Positions 20,635 through 23,508 of a DNA stretch of 23,508 bases are shown here, piece by piece. The first letter of the stretch is position 1; each line of letters starts with the position of its first letter. Position numbers and translations under genes: made by a program. The DNA is taken from the NCBI GenBank assembly GCA_958436995.1, contig CAUBMI010000033.1:1-23508 (forward strand), read 5' to 3'. The notes beneath the pieces were generated by a model. It did no database searches and was not told the origin of the DNA. It saw only the letters and a list, made by a program, of their open reading frames with translations. This stretch comes from an uncultured Collinsella sp. Its GTDB lineage: Bacteria; Actinomycetota; Coriobacteriia; Coriobacteriales; Coriobacteriaceae.

Positions 20635-22957
20635 ATGCCTAAAACGCTTTTAGTATTTCCCCCAGGATGGAGTCCAGTGGGGCCGTATCTTGCCTTGCCT
20701 GTTTTGAAGTCATATCTTCAAGAGGTTGAACAATACAAAGTTGACATTGTTGACTTAAACGTGGAATTTTACGATGACCTCCTATCTTTTAGACATGTCG
20801 AAGAGTGCTGTAAAAGGTATCGGGAATCAAAGGATTCGTTTAGTTCGAATGTTCAATTAACAATCGAGTTGATACAAAAGTCGGCACTTAATGTTGACGA
20901 GGCAAAAGATATTTTCAGATCGAAGAGATACTTTAATCTAAAAGAAAGACAATATGCTGAAAACATTTTTAGAAATGCACTCTATATCATAAATCACGTC
21001 TCATATGGAGTTAAATACACGTTCAACTCCATAGATCTGCCCTATGATTATTATTCGACACCAGAAATAATGAAATCGCTTGCGGATACCTTGCATAATC
21101 CGTTTATTTCCTTCTATGAAACTGCCTTTCTTAAGCGTATTCAGAGGGAAAAAATCGAGTTTATTGGGATTTCGGTGAGCGGCTGTTTCCAATTGATTTC
21201 TGCAGTTACGTTAGCGAAACTGATTAAAGAAGAATGTCCATCTGTTAAACACGTCTCATTGGGCGGCAATTACATTACTCGTTTAGCAGATGACTGCATG
21301 AAAGAATGGCATCCCTTTTTTGAATACATTGATTCGATAATGATGTATGACGGCGAAGAGCCGCTTGCACGTCTTCTTGAGGCTCTTGACTCTGGTGATG
21401 ACAATCTCGACTGTGTTCCAAACCTTTGCCATGCTAAAGGTGGAAAGATATATAAAAACCATCGGATTGAGCAAACATTTATCAACGATACAGTTCCCGA
21501 TTTCGATGGCTTCGCCCTTTCTAAATACTTCATGCCTGAGTTAATATTGCCGGTTTATTCCTCTAGGCAGTGTTTTAATCATTGCGCCTTCTGCACCATT
21601 CCCGGTGCTACCGGTGGTTGTTACCGAAAGATGCCTATATCGAGAGTATTTGAAATAATGTGTCGGTTAAATGAAAAATACGGCACGAGAGTTTTCTCTT
21701 TTGTGGATGAAACATTCGAAGGCAAAAGAATGGAGCAACTCGCGGATGAAATAAACGCATCGGGAAAAACGTTTTTCTGGCATGGAGAAACGAGGTTCTC
21801 TCCAACCCTAAGTACAGACGTTTTTAACAAGATATACCAAAGTGGATGTAGGCAGATTCAGTTTGGCCTCGAGTCATACAACCAAAGAGTTCTTGATCTA
21901 ATGAAGAAGAACACGAGAGTTGATTGGATTGATCGCAATATCCATGATTGTCTCAATGCGGGTATTCCTGTTCATCTATTTTTTTATGATTGGCTTTCCG
22001 ACTGAAACTAAAGAAGAGGCTCTGAACACCTTAGCTTATACAGAGAATGTTTTGAATTATTCAAAACAGGTATGTGGTGTTCCATATTCCACGAGAGGAT
22101 TTACGAATTTTGGTCTCGTTATGGGGTCGGATGTTTGGAATCATCCCGATAAGTATGGTGTCTCTGTAATGCCGAAGTCCCAATATGAGGATTTGCGCCT
22201 CGAAGTGGATTATGTTTCAGGCACTGGTTTAACTTTAAATGAAGCAAAATCCTTATCTGATGAGCATCATATTGATTTTTATATGCAAGAGGTCATAAAC
22301 GGTAGCGACACAATTGACTTGCCCCAGCGGCTTCATATTTCAGAGGTGACCTGGATCCTAGATTCTATTCACGCTGTCAGGTATAAGGGACATTTGACCA
22401 AAGTAAAGCGACGGCTAACTAGTCTAAATCCAGCTGATCGAATCTGGCTGGATTCCAAGACCTCTGTCGTGCTCGTTGAGCCATTTGCCTACTTCTATAA
22501 TTCTGAATACCATCATGTCTATGCTGTTTCCCAGTTGGTATACCTTAAGTTGGCCCGTTTATTGGAGGCCGACTGTAGCATTTCTCTTATTCTTGATCAG
22601 GGCGACCTCGAGCTGACGAGGGCGATAGAAGAACTGTTGCATTATGGATTGCTGAATACAAATATCGATGCCGATTATGTAATGCACGATAATGGTTTTC
22701 AATTGGTTAAAAGTTCGTTTGTTAAAGAAGTCGGACGCTCAAAAGAGGGGTTAAGAGTACTGCTGAGTTGTGCCACCCATAGAATGTGTGCGGTTAATGA
22801 TTTTTCGTTCGCTTTGCTTTCGTTGTTTGAAAAGCCGATTACTAAGAACGAGGTGCGCGACATTTTGAAAAAAGAGGGACTATCGGCAAACGAGGAGCAA
22901 TTAAACAAGTTGGTTGATAATTGCATGAAAGCAGATATACTACAATTGATTAGATAG
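20635..22957 (+). CDS. B12-binding-type radical SAM protein, split by a +1 frameshift; probable RiPP maturase
   Basis: Read through as one protein this is 773 residues, in two frames: 20635-21985 and 21986-22957. Residues 1-260 resemble a B12-binding Rossmann domain (MPKTLLVFPPGWSP, then FIGISVSGCF and HVSLGGNYITRL), though I see no clear DxHxxG motif. The radical SAM core starts at CFNHCAFC with Cys313, Cys317 and Cys320 holding the iron-sulfur cluster, followed by FVDETFEG and QIQFGLES. FMIGFPTET would be the next conserved motif, but seven T at 21979-21985 shift the frame just there: frame one ends at TGA 22003-22005. The C-terminal 220 residues look like two winged-helix or PqqD-like modules. 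It sits 7 bases after the exporter and 13 before a 36-residue peptide gene, which is the likely substrate. As written it may be a pseudogene, a sequencing error or a slippage site. Confidence 0.8.
21979..21985 (+). other. Seven-T tract that breaks the radical SAM frame
   Basis: Upstream the frame reads GIPVHLFF, and after the tract the second frame reads MIGFPTETKEEAL. Six T would join them into the family motif FMIGFPTET. The tract is the only frame break in the gene, and both sides are otherwise intact. Confidence 0.85.
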
Positions 22958-22970
22958 AGGAGGTTTCTAC

Positions 22971-23081
22971 ATGGACGTTATTAACAAAGATCTCTTGGAG
23001 CAACTGAAAGAGTCTCAGGAAGAGGGCGTCGTGGTAGAAGTGTTCGACTTTGAGGACTACATGGATAAATTCTGCCATTAG
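22971..23081 (+). CDS. 36-residue candidate RiPP precursor peptide
   Basis: A 36-residue peptide gene 13 bases after the radical SAM gene. The near-perfect AGGAGG at 22958-22963, 7 bases before the ATG, is the strongest ribosome site in the cluster, as expected for a substrate made in excess over its enzyme. Residues 2-18 are a charged amphipathic helix (INKDLLEQLKESQEE), suited as a leader. After Gly19 comes a hydrophobic strand VVVEV, then FDFEDYMDKFCH at the C-terminus, rich in aromatic residues with one Cys35. Phe27-Glu-Asp and Tyr30-Met-Asp are aromatic-X-Asp patterns. I recognise no family, and a small leader or scaffold peptide of another kind is possible. A terminator follows directly. 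Confidence 0.7.
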   Translation: MDVINKDLLEQLKESQEEGVVVEVFDFEDYMDKFCH

Positions 23082-23105
23082 TTTCGGAATTTACTTGCCT
23101 CGCTT

Positions 23106-23139
23106 AAAGGAGAAGTCGATTATCGATTTCTCCTTTTTT
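23106..23139 (+). terminator. Strong terminator closing the peptide cluster
   Basis: A 15-base stem (23106-23120 with 23122-23136, one G-U pair) whose right arm runs into six T at 23134-23139. It lies 24 bases after the peptide stop. The cluster from 19184 therefore reads as one transcription unit. Confidence 0.9.
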
Positions 23140-23269
23140 AATTAAAGATATTTTTGGAATACATGCTCTTAGCACAGGTTGGCGTCTCAGTAAACTGGGA
23201 GGTTGCTTTGGCTAGTTAGAGATATGTGAACGTCCGTTAGACTGAATCTCAGGGTAGAAGGGGCCTCCA

Positions 23270-23508
23270 GTGTCCAGATCAACAAGGCAATGCTGCGTTT
23301 CGGCTAATAAGAACGACGGCTTTTTGCGTGTGGCGGCGGCGTCGCCGCGGATTCGCGTGGCCGATGTCGAGGGCAATGCCGAGGTTGCGCTGACGGCTGT
23401 TCGTGAGGCTGCCGAGCGCGGCGTTCGCGCGTTGGTACTGCCCGAGCTCAACCTGTGCGGCTATACCGCGGCCGACCTGTTCCATAACCGCACGCTGCTG
23501 CATGCCTG
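23270..23508 (+). CDS. nadE: Glutamine-dependent NAD(+) synthetase, N-terminal part (runs off window)
   Basis: The first 79 codons of a long gene cut by the window edge. The protein starts with a non-conserved stretch, then GFLRVAAASPRIRVADVEGNAEVAL and ALVLPELNLCGYTAADLF, the N-terminal nitrilase-type glutaminase signature of two-domain NadE. The Glu in LPELN is the catalytic base of that domain. The enzyme makes NAD from deamido-NAD with glutamine as ammonia source. The start is the GTG at 23270 behind AGAAGGGG at 23256-23263; an in-frame stop at 23255-23257 excludes any earlier start. GC-rich codon use returns here, in contrast to the preceding cluster. The extra residues before GFLRV are AT-richer and may reflect the junction with the inserted block. 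Confidence 0.85.
   Translation, partial: MSRSTRQCCVSANKNDGFLRVAAASPRIRVADVEGNAEVALTAVREAAERGVRALVLPELNLCGYTAADLFHNRTLLHA

Noticed and set aside
23163..23219. An 18-codon frame after the peptide-cluster terminator, considered as a second precursor peptide
   Set aside because: It lies beyond the terminator, has no convincing ribosome site and shares no pattern with the 36-residue peptide.

Overview
The window looks like a chromosome segment from a gut actinobacterium of the class Coriobacteriia, most likely Collinsella or a close relative. The reasons are the GC-rich, strongly codon-biased core genes, the neighbourhood of EttA, TcdA and NadE housekeeping genes, and an Amadori-product (fructoselysine-type) catabolic operon of the kind reported for Collinsella intestinalis. 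The assignment rests on recognition and not on a database search. No tRNA, rRNA or CRISPR array was seen, and no stretch longer than 300 bases lacks a gene.

Bases 1-4092 hold the end of an unrecognised gene, glucose-6-phosphate isomerase (pgi) and two HAD-family phosphatases, separated by clear hairpin terminators. Bases 4243-11062 form a catabolic locus. A GntR/UTRA regulator is followed by a five-gene operon: a YfcC-type membrane carrier, a YtcJ-like amidohydrolase, an FrlC-like epimerase, an FrlB/FraB-like SIS deglycase and an FrlD-like PfkB kinase, ending in a strong terminator. The inferred flow is uptake, optional hydrolysis and epimerisation, 6-phosphorylation, then deglycation to glucose 6-phosphate, which the pgi product can take into glycolysis.

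Bases 11064-11296 are bounded by a perfect 31-bp inverted repeat and look like a small non-coding mobile element (MITE-like). tcdA and tatD follow on the minus strand. Bases 13100-14430 hold a 28-residue hydrophobic peptide behind a candidate SOS (LexA) box and an sdpR-sdpI pair. The translation factor ettA follows, then two minus-strand genes of unknown function: one with a long Pro/Glu/Ala linker and one membrane protein with a long Ser/Thr/Asn-rich tail.

From about 19085 the DNA becomes clearly AT-rich, until about 23250. This block carries a compact four-gene unit: a DUF2087 protein, an MFS exporter, a large B12-binding-type radical SAM protein and a 36-residue peptide gene with a near-perfect Shine-Dalgarno site, closed by a strong terminator. 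It reads as a horizontally acquired RiPP (modified peptide) cluster and is the most interesting part of the window. The radical SAM gene is split by a +1 frameshift at a run of seven T, exactly inside a conserved motif. The host sequence resumes with the 5' end of nadE, which runs off the window.
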